From NCBI RefSeq assembly GCF_014529535.1, contig NW_023503374.1:6634001-6698000 (forward strand): DNA of 64,000 nt, read 5' to 3'. The notes under the pieces were generated by a model. The model saw only the letters and a list, made by a program, of their open reading frames with translations. It was not told the DNA's origin and did no database searches. Both the position numbers and the translations under genes were made by a program. This document shows, piece after piece, positions 46,701 to 58,305 of this stretch. The stretch comes from Bradysia coprophila. Lineage: Eukaryota; Arthropoda; Insecta; Diptera; Sciaridae. Position 1 is the first letter of the stretch. Each line of letters opens with the position of its first letter.

Positions 46701-49700
46701 GTAATGACTACCAAAACAATAATGGTCCACAGGCCACCACAATGTCCATCTTGTCATACGCATGATGATGTAATTTACGAGAAAAAACACTCGTCAGCGA
46801 ACGACTAAAAATTTTCAAATTTCTCTTTAGGGCATTGATGTTGCTGAGCCGAATCCACCAATACCACCGTACAATGAAGATGCAGCCAAATTGGCAATGG
46901 AAGAGTTCGAAAAAGTCGCCATGAATGTGAAAACGGCCAGCTCGGACGACGAAAATTGGGAAGATCGTATAAAGAAGTTGAACTGGACGAAGCTGGAGCA
47001 CACACTATTCGATGCGGTCACAAACATACTGGATCAGGATCATCTGGCCCGACTGGCCAACAAGGATCGTCCCAACGAGCCAGTACTCAGGCGATCGATT
47101 ATCGACAAATCGGTGTCACGATTGCGCAAAGCACTGACAAAAGTGGCCTGGTCGGCAAAAATTGTACAGTGGCTTCACGGTCTACTTATGGATAATTTGT
47201 CACCGAGTTATATGGCTTGTTATTTGGACATCCTGCAGACGCTGAAATCAAAAGTACCTGTTCTTGCTGACCGGATGATGTTTGGACGACCAATTAATCA
47301 TAACCAGGACATATTGGGACCGGTCTTAAAACGTGCCTGGGAACCACAAGTTACGCCGAAGGTAAGCATCTCAAATAAACTGCAGAACTTGTCACTACAA
47401 TTATGTACTCCACAGAACCGTAAATTGCCTGGTAACGCCATCATCGTCATTGTGCCATCAAATCCCGTAATGGGAGCGCCAACATCACGCCAACAACGAT
47501 GGTACACATTATTCTCATCTATGGCCAACGTCGTTCCCATTCAAATGAACATTGTGGGAAAGCTGATCCAACACCAGCCGATACAAACAGTGTCCGAGCA
47601 AATGATCGCAGTGTCGCGTGCAAAAATCCAGGAAATACGCCTGGAATCAGCCAATCGTCACATTATACTGGTGGGATTCAATGCAGGCGCTGCGGTTGCG
47701 CTACAAGTGGCATTGGTGGAAAATGTCAATTCGGTGATCTGTATGGGATTTGCCTTCAACACATTGAACGGTGTGCGTGGTCAGCCGGATGACAAAATTT
47801 TGGATTTGACCACCCCGGTTATGTTTGTGTTGGGACAGAATTCGGCTAGATCAAGGTAAGAAGAAAAGCTGCACAATATTTGATCGGGAAAACTAGATGG
47901 GAGTGTGTTGAGCGTTGAAAAAATGGTCCTTCGCAGAAACCAAGTTGCTGAATTCGATAAAAGGGTGTCACTCGAATAAGTCATGGGTTTTGATCTCTAC
48001 TCAATCTCTGAGTAGGTCATTCCTGAGCTACTGTGTCCTTCCCGATCACTTTATTTTTTCGCAACGCATTTCAATTCGACCTTGCTCTAACGTTCGTTCC
48101 AATTTTGTTTTCAGTCAAGAAGAAATCGAATCATTACGTGAGAAAATGCAAGCCCAGACATCGTTAGTTGTTGTTGGTTCGGCTGACGATGCACTTCGAG
48201 TGGGCAAACATAAAAGACAAATCGAAGGCGTTACTCAAACGATGGTCGACAATATGATTATGGTAAACATTCAACAATCAAATCTCAATTTTGTTCGATG
48301 TTTCATTGAAATGTCTTCGACAGGATGAAATTTCGGAATTTGCGTCCACATGTATAATAAACCCGCCAGCACCGAGAGATCTGCAAAACGAAAACATCGC
48401 CACGAAGCATACGAATGGTGGTCATGCGCTCAGTTCGTACAATAAATCGGGAGTTTTGACGCCGCACGGTGTTATGGCAAAAAAGAGGAAAATCAGTTTG
48501 ACCGATCCGGACGTACCCAAAGCGAAAATGATTCGAACGAACGACGGACTTTCGAAAATATCTTCAGTGCCTCCCAGAAAAGGTATGTTCCGATTTTCTG
48601 TTAGCCAAAGTTTTCAATGCGAGGGGCGAAGCACTTCTAGGACTGAATGTACCAAATGGAGAAGAGCACCGCTCCTCGTTTCAATGTTTGTTTTGTTGTT
48701 GTGGTTTTTCCATTAAGTTATTGTTCGACCGGTCTTCTGTTTTACTCGGAATCAAATGACTATAAGAAGACACGTTACCGAATGCATGCATGCGATTCCA
48801 TTCACGTTAAAAAATGTTTAAGTTTTTTTTTAAGTTTTTCTTTTATTTTATCTTTTTTTCCACCGAAGACAACGAACAACGCGAACACCTGCTTAATATT
48901 TTAAAGCAGAAAGCTCAGCAAAATGCGCAGTATAAAACATCGTCCGTTAATAATGGTAAGGCCCTTTAAAATTCATATTCGATCGCTAGCAGAACTAACG
49001 CGGGCATGCAAGTGTACAGGATGGGATTACAATTTATTCGGTAGACTTACCCTTTGAATCACTCTGAAGAGACTCACCGGGCAAATGTGGTGTTAAGCTG
49101 GTTAGAATTTTCACAAAAATTCTTGAAAGTTGTTTCTGTATTAAAAAGTTCGAAAAGAAAAGTGATAGGGGTTGGATCACTTGTTTGGGTAGGAGGGATT
49201 TGATCACTTATTTAGGTTGCCACTCGGGGAAGACATGCAAATTTCAACTTTAAATTGTTCTGCCATTTGGCAATTCCTTCTGAAGTTATCTTGCTTCTCA
49301 AATCGACTGTAAGAGAATAGATTCCGCAACATAAAAGTTAGATGCATTGCATTTACAAGTGGCTGTTTAAGCTTAATCTGTTTTGAATACACTGTTCCAA
49401 GTCAATCTCGTTTTATCAACCTAAGCCCGTAGTAACTCTAAAACTCAACGACAGAAAAACGTCTTTGATACAGGGGTAGGTATGGACATTACTCATTGTT
49501 CTGTTTTTTGCTTTGGATTGGTAAATCGTTTTTCATCTAGTTTATGGCGTTGTTTATTACTGATCTTATGCCTGACACACGACACTACTACTAATTTCAT
49601 TCATTATTATTTTCAGTCGGTCGTCCACGCATTCATCCGCAACCAAGTTCTCCAAAGAAAACGAAACCAAAAATTGCCCAACCATCAGCCGACGCGTTGA

Positions 49701-51121
49701 ACATGGCAATCGAGAGTATTCTACCGAAAAATCAGACTACAATCAAGGAAATCAAAGCCAGTGAAATCACCACATCGTACACAATACTGACGAACGTTGT
49801 GCCAACCACAACAGCCAAATTGGACATACGAACCGTACCATCGTCGTCGATACAGAGCAGTGTCCCGGCAACGGGTGCCAACAAAATCATTACGATTCCG
49901 TTGAACATTCAACGGCAAATGAAGAACGTTAAAGTAGTGCCACCGAGTCAATTCATTCAGATCAAACAATCAGCCGCTGCTAATGCATCGAAAGTTTTCA
50001 CCCTGAAACCGAATCCGTCGGTGAAGCAACAAAATAACACACCGATACAGTACACTGTGCGTGCACAGCCAACGAACGAAATTCGTCAATTTAAGACATC
50101 GTCGCTCACGCCTCTGAAATTATCCTCCGGATCGGGTCCACAAATATTGTCATCTGTGCAGATAAAACCACCGCAATCAAAACCAACGTCTTCGATTGCA
50201 TTGAATCCCACAAAGTTCACCATTGTCAATCAGACCACAAATGCATCCGGTGCACAAATCAATAAAATTATCACGACGTCCACAACCAGTGAGGCCACTA
50301 AACTAGATTCGGACATATCGACTGCGGACATTTTCGATATACCGATCCTGTTTGCCGATAACGATGGAAATATACAAGAAAATGAGGCAACACCCGAAGT
50401 GACAATGGCCTCACCATCTTCATCATCAATTATCATATCTCCATCCCAAGCCAATCGAATAATAGTCAACGCTGCCACTCCCATCCGAACATCTACGATG
50501 ACAACACCACCGGTTAATAAAATGGTCATCGTGAACCGTTCAGGTCAGGTGAAAGCGGTAACTTCATCTCCAGGCTCAATACGATCGATGCCTCCGCTTA
50601 AATATACAAGAGTGCTTGTATCAACACCCAGCCCGAGTCCCATATCATCGACCACCAACAAAAGTGATCTGATAACTGCAAACGCTACCATGAACATAAC
50701 AACAGCTACAACACCGCAACCAGTTTTCAAGCAAACATCATTTCTGCCAGGCAGTAAGGTCGAAATTGTAAACAATACAATAGTGAAGTCATCGCCGAAT
50801 ACCAGCACTGCATCGATTACCACTCAGCAAGCCAAGTACAAGCCAATTGTAATAAATGTTGACTCGGACAAGACAACCGTGAAGAATATTATTCGTGTGG
50901 GTGACACCCAAATCAAAACGCCCAACACCATTGTACTGAAACCGGCCACGAAAACTTTTCCGATTTTAAATTCTGGAATTTTAAATCATCGCAATTTGAC
51001 GGTACGCAAAGTGGTCAATTTGATACCACAAAAGCAAACGACAGTGACAACGGCACCAGCAAATGTTGCCACTGGATCGGAAATGGACATGATTGTCGTG
51101 CCGAAGAGCACAGAAGAATAA
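43719..51121 (+). CDS. KANSL3: NSL3 / KANSL3, NSL histone acetyltransferase complex subunit
   Basis: Eight exons: 43719-43826, 46629-46769, 46831-47361, 47416-47855, 48115-48262, 48324-48582, 48869-48955 and 49617-51121. The phases fit throughout, giving 1072 residues. Family landmarks: EHSYSRDW near the N-terminus, LARLANKDRPNEPVLRR, IVQWLHGLL, an alpha/beta-hydrolase-like core with IILVGFNAGAAVALQV, TPVMFVLGQNS, SLVVVGSADDALRV and VTQTMVDNMIMDE. The C-terminal half is disordered, Ser/Thr/Pro-rich, and has an AT-hook-like GRPRIHP at the start of the last exon. The complex carries MOF and acetylates histone H4 at active promoters. The first exon is assigned only by phase and position. The stop codon lies inside AATAAA (51117-51122). 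Confidence 0.92.
44099..44674. mobile_element. CAGTGTTAAAAGAG MITE interrupted by nested foldbacks
   Basis: The outer ends are ACAGTGTTAAAAGAGAAT (44100) and GCTCTTTTAACACTGTA (44673). The interior phrase ending ATCAGTTGAAT (44153) resumes with AACTGGTTTTTTCC (44631). Between them lie a foldback with arms CATAACAAGGTAGTAAATGGG and CCATTTACTACCGTGTTATG (44168-44285), and another with perfect arms TTATCTACTGTAATGTCATAAT (44294-44315 and 44610-44631). Confidence 0.8.
44768..44878. repeat. imperfect foldback around GGTGGCGCTGTC
   Basis: CTCGAGAGTTGACATGGTGGCG at the left is mirrored by GCGCCACCTTGGCACCTCTCGAG at the right. The core word (GTGGCGC) also occurs in the perfect hairpin at 35.2 kb. 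Confidence 0.6.
44925..45026. mobile_element. CAGTGTTAAAAGAG-family MITE
   Basis: Runs from TAGTGTTAAAAGATAG to CATTTTAACACTGTA, about 100 bp, with the family interior ACATATCACCCATCGAGAT. Confidence 0.8.
45097..45191. mobile_element. CAGTGTTAAAAGAG-family MITE
   Basis: Runs from TTGTTAAAAGAGAATACTC to GCTCTTTTAACACTGTG, about 95 bp. Its interior matches the outer parts of the interrupted copy at 44.1 kb almost exactly. Confidence 0.8.
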
Positions 51122-51293
51122 ATGAGCCGCGGCGTTCTATTTTTTTAAGTTGTGTGGTCGCATCCAAAACATTTATGTTATTGGCAACATGTGTAGTGTA
51201 TGCTTGTAACGATTGACATTGACTTAAGTGGTTAAGATGGATGAGTTAGAAAAATAGAAATCGTTTGAAATGTTTTAAATTTTGTTATCCTAA

Positions 51294-51315
51294 GAAGAAG
51301 AAGAAGAAGAAGAAA
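51294..51315. repeat. AAG microsatellite
   Basis: About seven AAG units after the NSL3 stop codon. No retroelement coding sequence lies before it, unlike the AAG run at 28.7 kb. Confidence 0.8.
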
Positions 51316-51769
51316 TACAAAGTATGATTAGAAGTACCGGAAAATTTTGTCTTTTTAGTTAATGAACAACCCATCCCGTTAATCCCGAAGTGTTAGGCAC
51401 GAAACACAGTAAACGTGAATCAAAACAAAAGAGATGAAACACGCGAAACCCATCAAACTTATTCTTCGGTCTCTACCAGATACCAGACCTAATTTTTTCC
51501 CGTCCATTGTAATCGTTGTAGAATTCTTACGCTTCTTGGCTTTCAAAGATCATTCATGCTAATTTTCAAATGAGTTTCTTGTACCTGAGCGATGTTTTTG
51601 ACCGTTCCCTATTCTCACGACATTTTTTTAAATAAAAATTTTGAGTTTAGAAGGAAGACGTTGCCGGGCCTTCTAAAAGTATTTTGGAAGAAAAATATTT
51701 ACACAATCCTTCGATTCACGGTTGCGAAAGTTCAAGTTACATTCGACACTATTGACACAATAGTTATAG

Positions 51770-52023
51770 CATGTATAATCCATTACATAACTCAGTATAA
51801 AAGTTGAAAAGTTTCGTTTTCGTGTATTTATTCACACGAAAACTCTACTTTTCAACTTTTTATCCCTTGTTATGTAATAGTATTTTACATGACTAGGGAT
51901 AAAAAGATGAAAAGTAGAGTTTTCGTGTGAATTTTGTTGATCCGAGGCGAAGCCGAGGTCAATAAACACACGAAAACGAGACTTTTCATCTTTTATACCG
52001 AGTTATGTAATGGATTTTACATG
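51770..52023. mobile_element. foldback element with ACATAACTCAGTATAAAAG arms
   Basis: Arms 51770-51803 and 51990-52023 are inverses with few mismatches. Inside, a second inverted pair surrounds CACACGAAAAC and CGAGGCGAAGCCGAGG. No coding frame. Confidence 0.7.
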
Positions 52024-52444
52024 CTGAGGGCGTCGAAAGAAGTGCATAAAACATGAAAAGCACGGTTTTCGACGCATGTAGCATGTAAATAACTATTACA
52101 TGCTTTTGAAACCTAAACCAAATTTCTTGTTATCTCTAGGTGTGTAATAAGTCACTTTCGACCATAGGGATTGCGAAAAAGTACATTACTATGCAAGGGA
52201 AGTAAAGTGATATCTCGTATCCAGATGAGAAAAAGTATACGAGGGCGGCAGTAGTGCTTAAAACATGAAAAGTACGGTTTTCGACGCATGTAGCATGTAA
52301 ACGTTGTTTATCCTAACTCATGCTCGTTTCCAGAACTCGTCTCTGGCTCGTGCTGGAAACCTTTCGTTCGCTAAAAGAGTCTTTTATCACCGAATTACAT
52401 GCAAGGTTTTTTCAATAAATGGCAACGAAAGTCTTACTTTTTGT

Positions 52445-53119
52445 ACATACAATACAAACAATCCTAAGCGGTAGCTCGTATCACTAAAGCCTCCAAATTT
52501 GACACTTGTCAATTCAGTGTTCATGCTAGTTGCAGTTAGGGATGGGAGACGTTCAAAATTATCGATAATATCAATCGAAAGAAATTATCGATAATCGATT
52601 AATCATATCGTTATCGATAATTTAATAATTATCGATAATTATCAAAATATCGAAATTCGATAATTATCAAAATATCGATATTTTGATATTTATCTGAAAA
52701 TTCATGAGAATATACCGATATATCGGAATATATCGATAAATATCTGATTTTCGGACCGAAATATCGATATATCGAACTATCGATATCTTGATAATTATCA
52801 AAATATCAATAATTATCGATAATTATCGATAATCATTATCATTATCGCCCATGCCTACTAGCAGTGCTGTGGTTCTTGCTAATGTAACCTGGAGGAAAAT
52901 ATTATGATACAACTACTGAAGTAAGAGATTCTTCATAATTACACCAAACGAAGGAATAGACTCTGTATATTCTACTTGTCACTGCAGGTTTGACGTAATA
53001 GCATTTTCTCAAATCGGTGACCACAGCACTGCTACTAGCATGAACACTGAATTGACAAGTGTCAAATTTGGAGGCTTTAGTGATACGAGCTACCGCTTAG
53101 GATTGTTTGTATTGTATGT
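52445..53119. mobile_element. 675-bp element with 86-bp inverted arms and an ATCGATAATT core
   Basis: Left arm 52445-52530 and right arm 53034-53119 are essentially perfect inverses (for example TACCGCTTAGGATTG). Between them is an array of ATCGATAATTATCGAT-like words (about 52556-52850) flanked by GGGATGGGAG and CGCCCATGCC, which looks like a second element inserted into the first. No coding frame. Confidence 0.8.
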
Positions 53120-54461
53120 TTTAACTCATACAACGAAAACAAGTCATCTATCTGTATAACAGAAACGCAGTGCCTACTGTGATTTCATCAGCCTTCGAAT
53201 ATTTTCTATGTTCGTGCTAGTAGCAGTGCTGTGCAAGAACTCATCGCTTATTCTTGTCTTGTTTATCGGCAGCAGAAGACATATCTTCCGGCATGTGAAA
53301 AATAGCCACTTCATTCACGTCTTAGGTGCGCTAAAAAATTCAACATGTTGAGTGAAACTCACTGTTAAATTGCACCTTTCTGTTTTATAAGAAAACGTTG
53401 AACCTATTGACCACTTATTTCATCAATTTGTGATTGAGCTCATTATAAGTAAACATCTCACCTCACCTCATTACAGTACTTACAATAACAGGGGAAACAC
53501 AATTTATAAATGTTTAAAATTCAATTAAAGATTCTCAGAACAAATTCATATATTTTTCAGGTGTATTTCGATTTTTATTCAATCAAAGTATGAAAGATAG
53601 AATCATCAAACCAAAGCCTGAAATGGTCTGAGTGACTCTATTGCTTTAGGTACTAGTCAATTCGTCAATGCAAATATTACTGATGAACGAGGAAACTAGA
53701 CTTCCCATCCGAATATAATATGTGGAGTGATTCCACTTTGCCGAAATACACGAATAATTTGAAGCAATTTATTAAAATTGAACAATTCCGAACGAGATGT
53801 TGTAACCTTCACTTACCAAATTACAAATAGTTACACATTAATATAATGTCTCATACCCGTTTCTAACGCTAGACTAAGCAAAGAATTTGTTTTCCCATTT
53901 GTAGCAGTAAATGTTTCAAGGAAAATCTACTGATTTTGGATGAGGTTCACGAGACTTCGTCTATTAATTCCACTTTTCCTTCGGCTTGAGACGCTCGAAC
54001 GTATTTGTTGATAGTACAAATTACAAGAATCTATGAAGTGAGAGAGAAGTGTAGTATATGCTTGAGCGGGCACCAATGTAATATAATACGCACTGATTAT
54101 GCGGTCACGATGGTCATGACATCCGCGAATTTGAATACCATAAATTATGATTTTTTTTTATCGTAAATTTATAATTCGCGATTCAACGCAACGCAAGAAT
54201 ATTCTCAATCAGTTAGTGTAATGACTGTGCACGTTTTGTGGACATTGATGATAATTGATCATACACATGGGAAGATAAATTCATTTCTTTTATTTCAATT
54301 TTGTATTGAGTCAATAATAGAATGTTTTCATGTCACTGCTAAATTCGTTCGACATCATAATAAATTGATTCGAATACACAAGTGGTTAGAATTCTTATTA
54401 CAACTCGACGTTCACCTGTGCTTTTCGGTTAAATTTTAGTGCAATACGATTTTCGCGAAAA

Positions 54462-55508
54462 ATGAATGGATCTGAGATGATCGCCACAGACTTTATTGGA
54501 CTGAAGAATATCAGTGTCGATGTTGGCCAAGACTTAAACAATTTCACCACCCAAACGAGCCCAGAATTTGACTCAGGGCATATTACATGGATATTGGCTT
54601 GTACAGCGGTTACATGGCTGATGGTAATTTCGATTTTTTTGAAATTACAATTCCTTTTTCATAATTCTTAATTTCGATTGAAATGTGTATTAGATACCAG
54701 GTGTGGGATATTTCTACAGTGGCCTGGCTCCTAGGTAACGCACTGGATTGATTCATTTAATGATTTTTTGAATAAAAGCACGCATATCCGAGAGCATTAT
54801 CCAATTTTGGATTTCATTTAATGTTGTTACGTAATGTTATTAATTGCAGTAAAAGCTCTCTTACGCTCATAATGATGTGCTTTTGGTCGTGTGCAGTGGT
54901 ATCCGTTCAGGTAATGATTGTTTCTTTAACCCTTCAGATCAGAAAGTGCCAACAGCTTATCGCTAGCAACGACAAAAATATAAGAGATGACCTCCGGAGA
55001 AGACGGGTACTGTGAGCGTATATAAAAGTATGTTAAGACCTCGGCTTAAACGAATGATATCAAAGTTTCAATATCATCAAACATCAGACGATAGCAAAAG
55101 ATCATCATCCATGATCATACACGTTTTAGAATGGGGCTTGGGGTTACTTCACAGTAACATTAGAAGTGCAGGAGCAAACCAAACTCAAGCTATTATCGGT
55201 AGATTAGGTTTTCATATTCGATTTTATATGAAACACAGTTTCGACTTGTGGAAGCTCCATCGAAGTGTGTTTGTCGAAGGCAATATGTAATATGAAAATA
55301 GGTAACCGCAAGTCTACTTAAAACCAATCTACGTAATCAAGGTATAGTAAGGATTTGTCAAATCTATTTGTCAGATCTTCCCCAAGTCGCAGAAATTAGA
55401 ATTAGGATTAGGAAAGCAGAAAATATCAGGAAATCCAAATTTTACTAGTTTCACACCTATTGCTTTAACGTTGAAATACCAGAGAGACTAAAAATATTGA
55501 GCTGTCGG

Positions 55509-55540
<32 letters not shown>

Positions 55541-56983
55541 GTATTACTACCACTACTACTAGTACTACTAGTACTACTAGCACTACTAGCACTACTACTA
55601 CGCTTGTAGTTAGATCGAATTTAGTATGCAGTGACCTGTAACGTGTTTTCCTCTCATTAGTGGTATTTGATTGGCTACTCGCTGTGTTTAAGTAACACTG
55701 GAAATTGGCTCATCGGAAACGTTGACCATGTCATGCTCAGAAATATCGGAGATTTACCTGCCACTGCAAACAAGAAAATTCCTGCATTACTTGTTGGAAT
55801 TTGGTACTGTTTATTCGCTGCAATCACACCAACAATAATAATCGGTGCGGTTGTTGAACGAGCCCGTGTTCTTCCATGCGTTGTGTTCATATTCTTCTGG
55901 TCGACATTAGTTTTCGACTTTCTAACGTATTGGACTTGGAATGCTAACGGTTGGTTAAATCTGAAAGGAGGACTGGATTATGGAGGTGGTGAGTATAATG
56001 TGTGTGTGATGAGACGATCAAATCTAATGAAATGGATGATCGAAAACAGGAACTCCCGTTCATATCAGTACAGGTGCCGCAGCATTGTCATACGCATTAT
56101 TAGTAGGGGAGAGGCAGGATACTAGTGAGAAACCACCACATAATATGGCCCACGTTATCCTTGGAACCAGTTTCATTTGGTTCGGTTGGTATGTTAAACA
56201 ACAGCAAAAGTCAGATCGTGGAATTTTTGTCATTTTATTCTTGTTAGGCTTATTGCTAATGCCGGAAGTGGTCTGGCTCCATCATTGCGGGCTGTTACGG
56301 TAATGATAACGACAAACATGTCTGCAGCCGTGGGAGCTATAACTTGGTCCGTTATGGACTTCCGTCATGAAAGAAAATGGTCGGCATTGGGATTTTGCTG
56401 TGGAATGGTAACCGGGCTAGTAGCAGTTACACCTGCTAGTGGATACATTACTCCAACGTCAAGCATTTTGTTCGGCATTGTAGGTGCAGTTGTTTGCAAT
56501 ATTTCCATGTCTTTCAAACACTGGCTGAAAATCGACGATGCGTTCGATGTGTTTGTCATTCATGGGGTGGGTGGCATAGCTGGCAATCTATTGACTGGAA
56601 TTTTGGCCGACAAATCAGTGGCTGCAGTTGATGGACAGATTATTGCCGGTGGTTGGATAGATGGCAATTGGATGCAGATCGGAATTCAGGCAATGGATAC
56701 TGTTGTCGGCTTTCTGTATGCCTTCGTCATGACCACGGTCATTTTATTTGTCATTAATAAAATACCAGGACTGGAGTTACGTGTTGATAGTGAAGTGGAG
56801 AAAAGTGGTCTGGATCGAGCTGAAACGGGGTTTTCCATGTACGAGCACGTTAAAGAGGCAATGAGTACTGCGATTGCTCTGCCCAATCTTAATGGTAACA
56901 GTAAGTTGACACTTACAAAAGAAAATACGAAAGCAATACATGAGACCACTGTAGATGAGTCGATTTTTAGCGTAAGACTGTAG
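54462..56983 (+). CDS. ammonium transporter, fungal MEP type
   Basis: Six exons, 54462-54623, 54694-54734, 54850-54910, 55661-55988, 56050-56188 and 56248-56983, phases 0, 2, 0, 1, 2, give 488 residues. It is a polytopic membrane protein with about 11 spans. Landmarks: IPGVGYFYSGLA, WYLIGYSL, ERARVLP-VVFIF-WSTLVFD, the twin pore histidines H202 (TPVHISTG) and H349 (VIHGVGG), WFGW, and KWSALGFCCGMVTGLVAVTP. The C-tail (LRVDSEVEKSGLDRAETGF) is of the MEP regulatory type. Insect Amt proteins I know belong to the AMT1-like class (MQTGF-LLESG), which this is not, so transfer from a fungus or bacterium is a real possibility. An arginine usual after GLA is replaced (GLAPS). Flanking genes are insect, so it is not a contaminant. 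Intron 3 has a TAC microsatellite. Confidence 0.9.
55507..55602. repeat. TAC/ACT microsatellite in intron 3 of the transporter
   Basis: A run of ACTACT units with occasional AGTACT interruptions. It lies within an unusually long intron (54911-55660) for this gene. Confidence 0.85.
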
Positions 56984-57100
56984 GTGTAAGTCGGAGGCGA
57001 CGCAAGAACTAACTGATTAAATTGACTGATCAAAAAGTAATTTTTCATCGCAAAATTTTCATTTACATTACAAAAACGGATTTCACAGAAACCTGAACGA

Positions 57101-58305
57101 TTAACACACCAAATGACTGGATTTTTCGTGTGATCGTCTAGCCACTGGATTGATGAACAGCAGATCGCAATAGTTACACTTGAATTTCTTCGTTCCCGAA
57201 TGAGCATACTCATGAAATCGTAACGACTTTTTCGCTGAAAAACTTTTGTTACAACCGTCCCACGAGCAATGAAAGGGCTTAAGACCGGTATGTACATTTT
57301 TGTGCTCCTTCAACTGAAATCAGAATTTGTTCGATGAGTTTAGGCAAGTTGGCCCATAGCTTAAATTCATCAACCATTACCTTATCTGACCGCGAAAATG
57401 CACGACTGCATACGTCGCAGGAGTACTTCTTTTCGCCAGTATGGACAATTGTATGACGCATCAGTAAACTGGACGATGTAAACGATTTACCACAAGTGGC
57501 GCAGAGGAAAGATGCGTCGGGAAAGTGGATTTTCTTGTGGTCGCTAAGGTAACGTTCTTGGGCAAATCCTATCCGAATGAGTAAAACCAAATTATGTTCC
57601 TTATGGATGTACCAGGGGTGATAGATTCGTAACATTACCTTTGTTGCATAATTCACACTTGAACGCCTTTGGATCGTTATTGTGCGTCCGTAGATGTCTC
57701 GTGAGATTGCCCTTTTCGTAAAATTCCCATCCACACAGATAGCATTTGTGTTCTTTCGGTGCATTACGATGCAGTTTCATGTGTTGGTAAATGTGGTTTT
57801 TTGTTGACAGTATCTTCCCGCAGATATCACAAATCCACATATTATTGATTGTCGCTGGTTCTTTCGGTACTTTGGTGATTTTGTTGACTTTAGGTTTTTT
57901 CGATTTGGATACAATGTCACTATCATCTACTAGATGACTGGACCTTTTTCTATTACTTCTTCTCTTTATCTGATCACCACTGTCGGTTTCTACTTTCACT
58001 TTACTAATTCTAAACGAAGGCTCTTCTTTTACATCAACCGAATTGGACATTCCGTCTTTGAAATCATCCAAAACCGATACACTATTGAGTTCAATAGATG
58101 TGGCTATACTGATTAACTGGAAGTGCTCCTCGATATGCTGAGTAAATTCGGTCAAACACAGAAAACTGTGGCTGCAATGCGAACAATACAAAGTGTATTT
58201 GCCAGATATGCTACGAAAGACTTCTCCACATTTGGATGAATCGCAGGTTTCAATTAGTCCCTTTGTTTCGTCTTCATTGACGTACACAATTGCTAGTTCT
58301 TCCAT
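57101..58305 (-). CDS. C2H2 zinc-finger protein, eight fingers
   Basis: Three exons on the minus strand, 58305-57639, 57568-57381 and 57313-57101, phases 1 and 0, give 355 residues. The acidic N-terminus holds one isolated finger (YCSHCSHSF...H), then a Lys/Arg-rich putative nuclear signal (IKRRSNRKR, SKSKKPK). Seven consecutive C2H2 fingers follow to the C-terminus. One is TFIIIA-like (C-x4-C), and the last ends H-x4-H. It is a likely DNA-binding transcription factor. It converges on the transporter gene, with only 117 bp between the two stop codons. Orthologue not recognised. Confidence 0.88.

Larger units (their letters stand above)
51122..54461. other. repeat-rich intergenic region
   Basis: Holds an AAG microsatellite (51294-51315), a foldback at 51770-52023, direct repeats of a CGGTTTTCGACGCATGTAGCATG unit (about 52040-52110 and 52255-52305) and a large inverted-repeat element (52445-53119). 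53120-54461 shows no gene and should contain the transporter's promoter. Confidence 0.6.
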
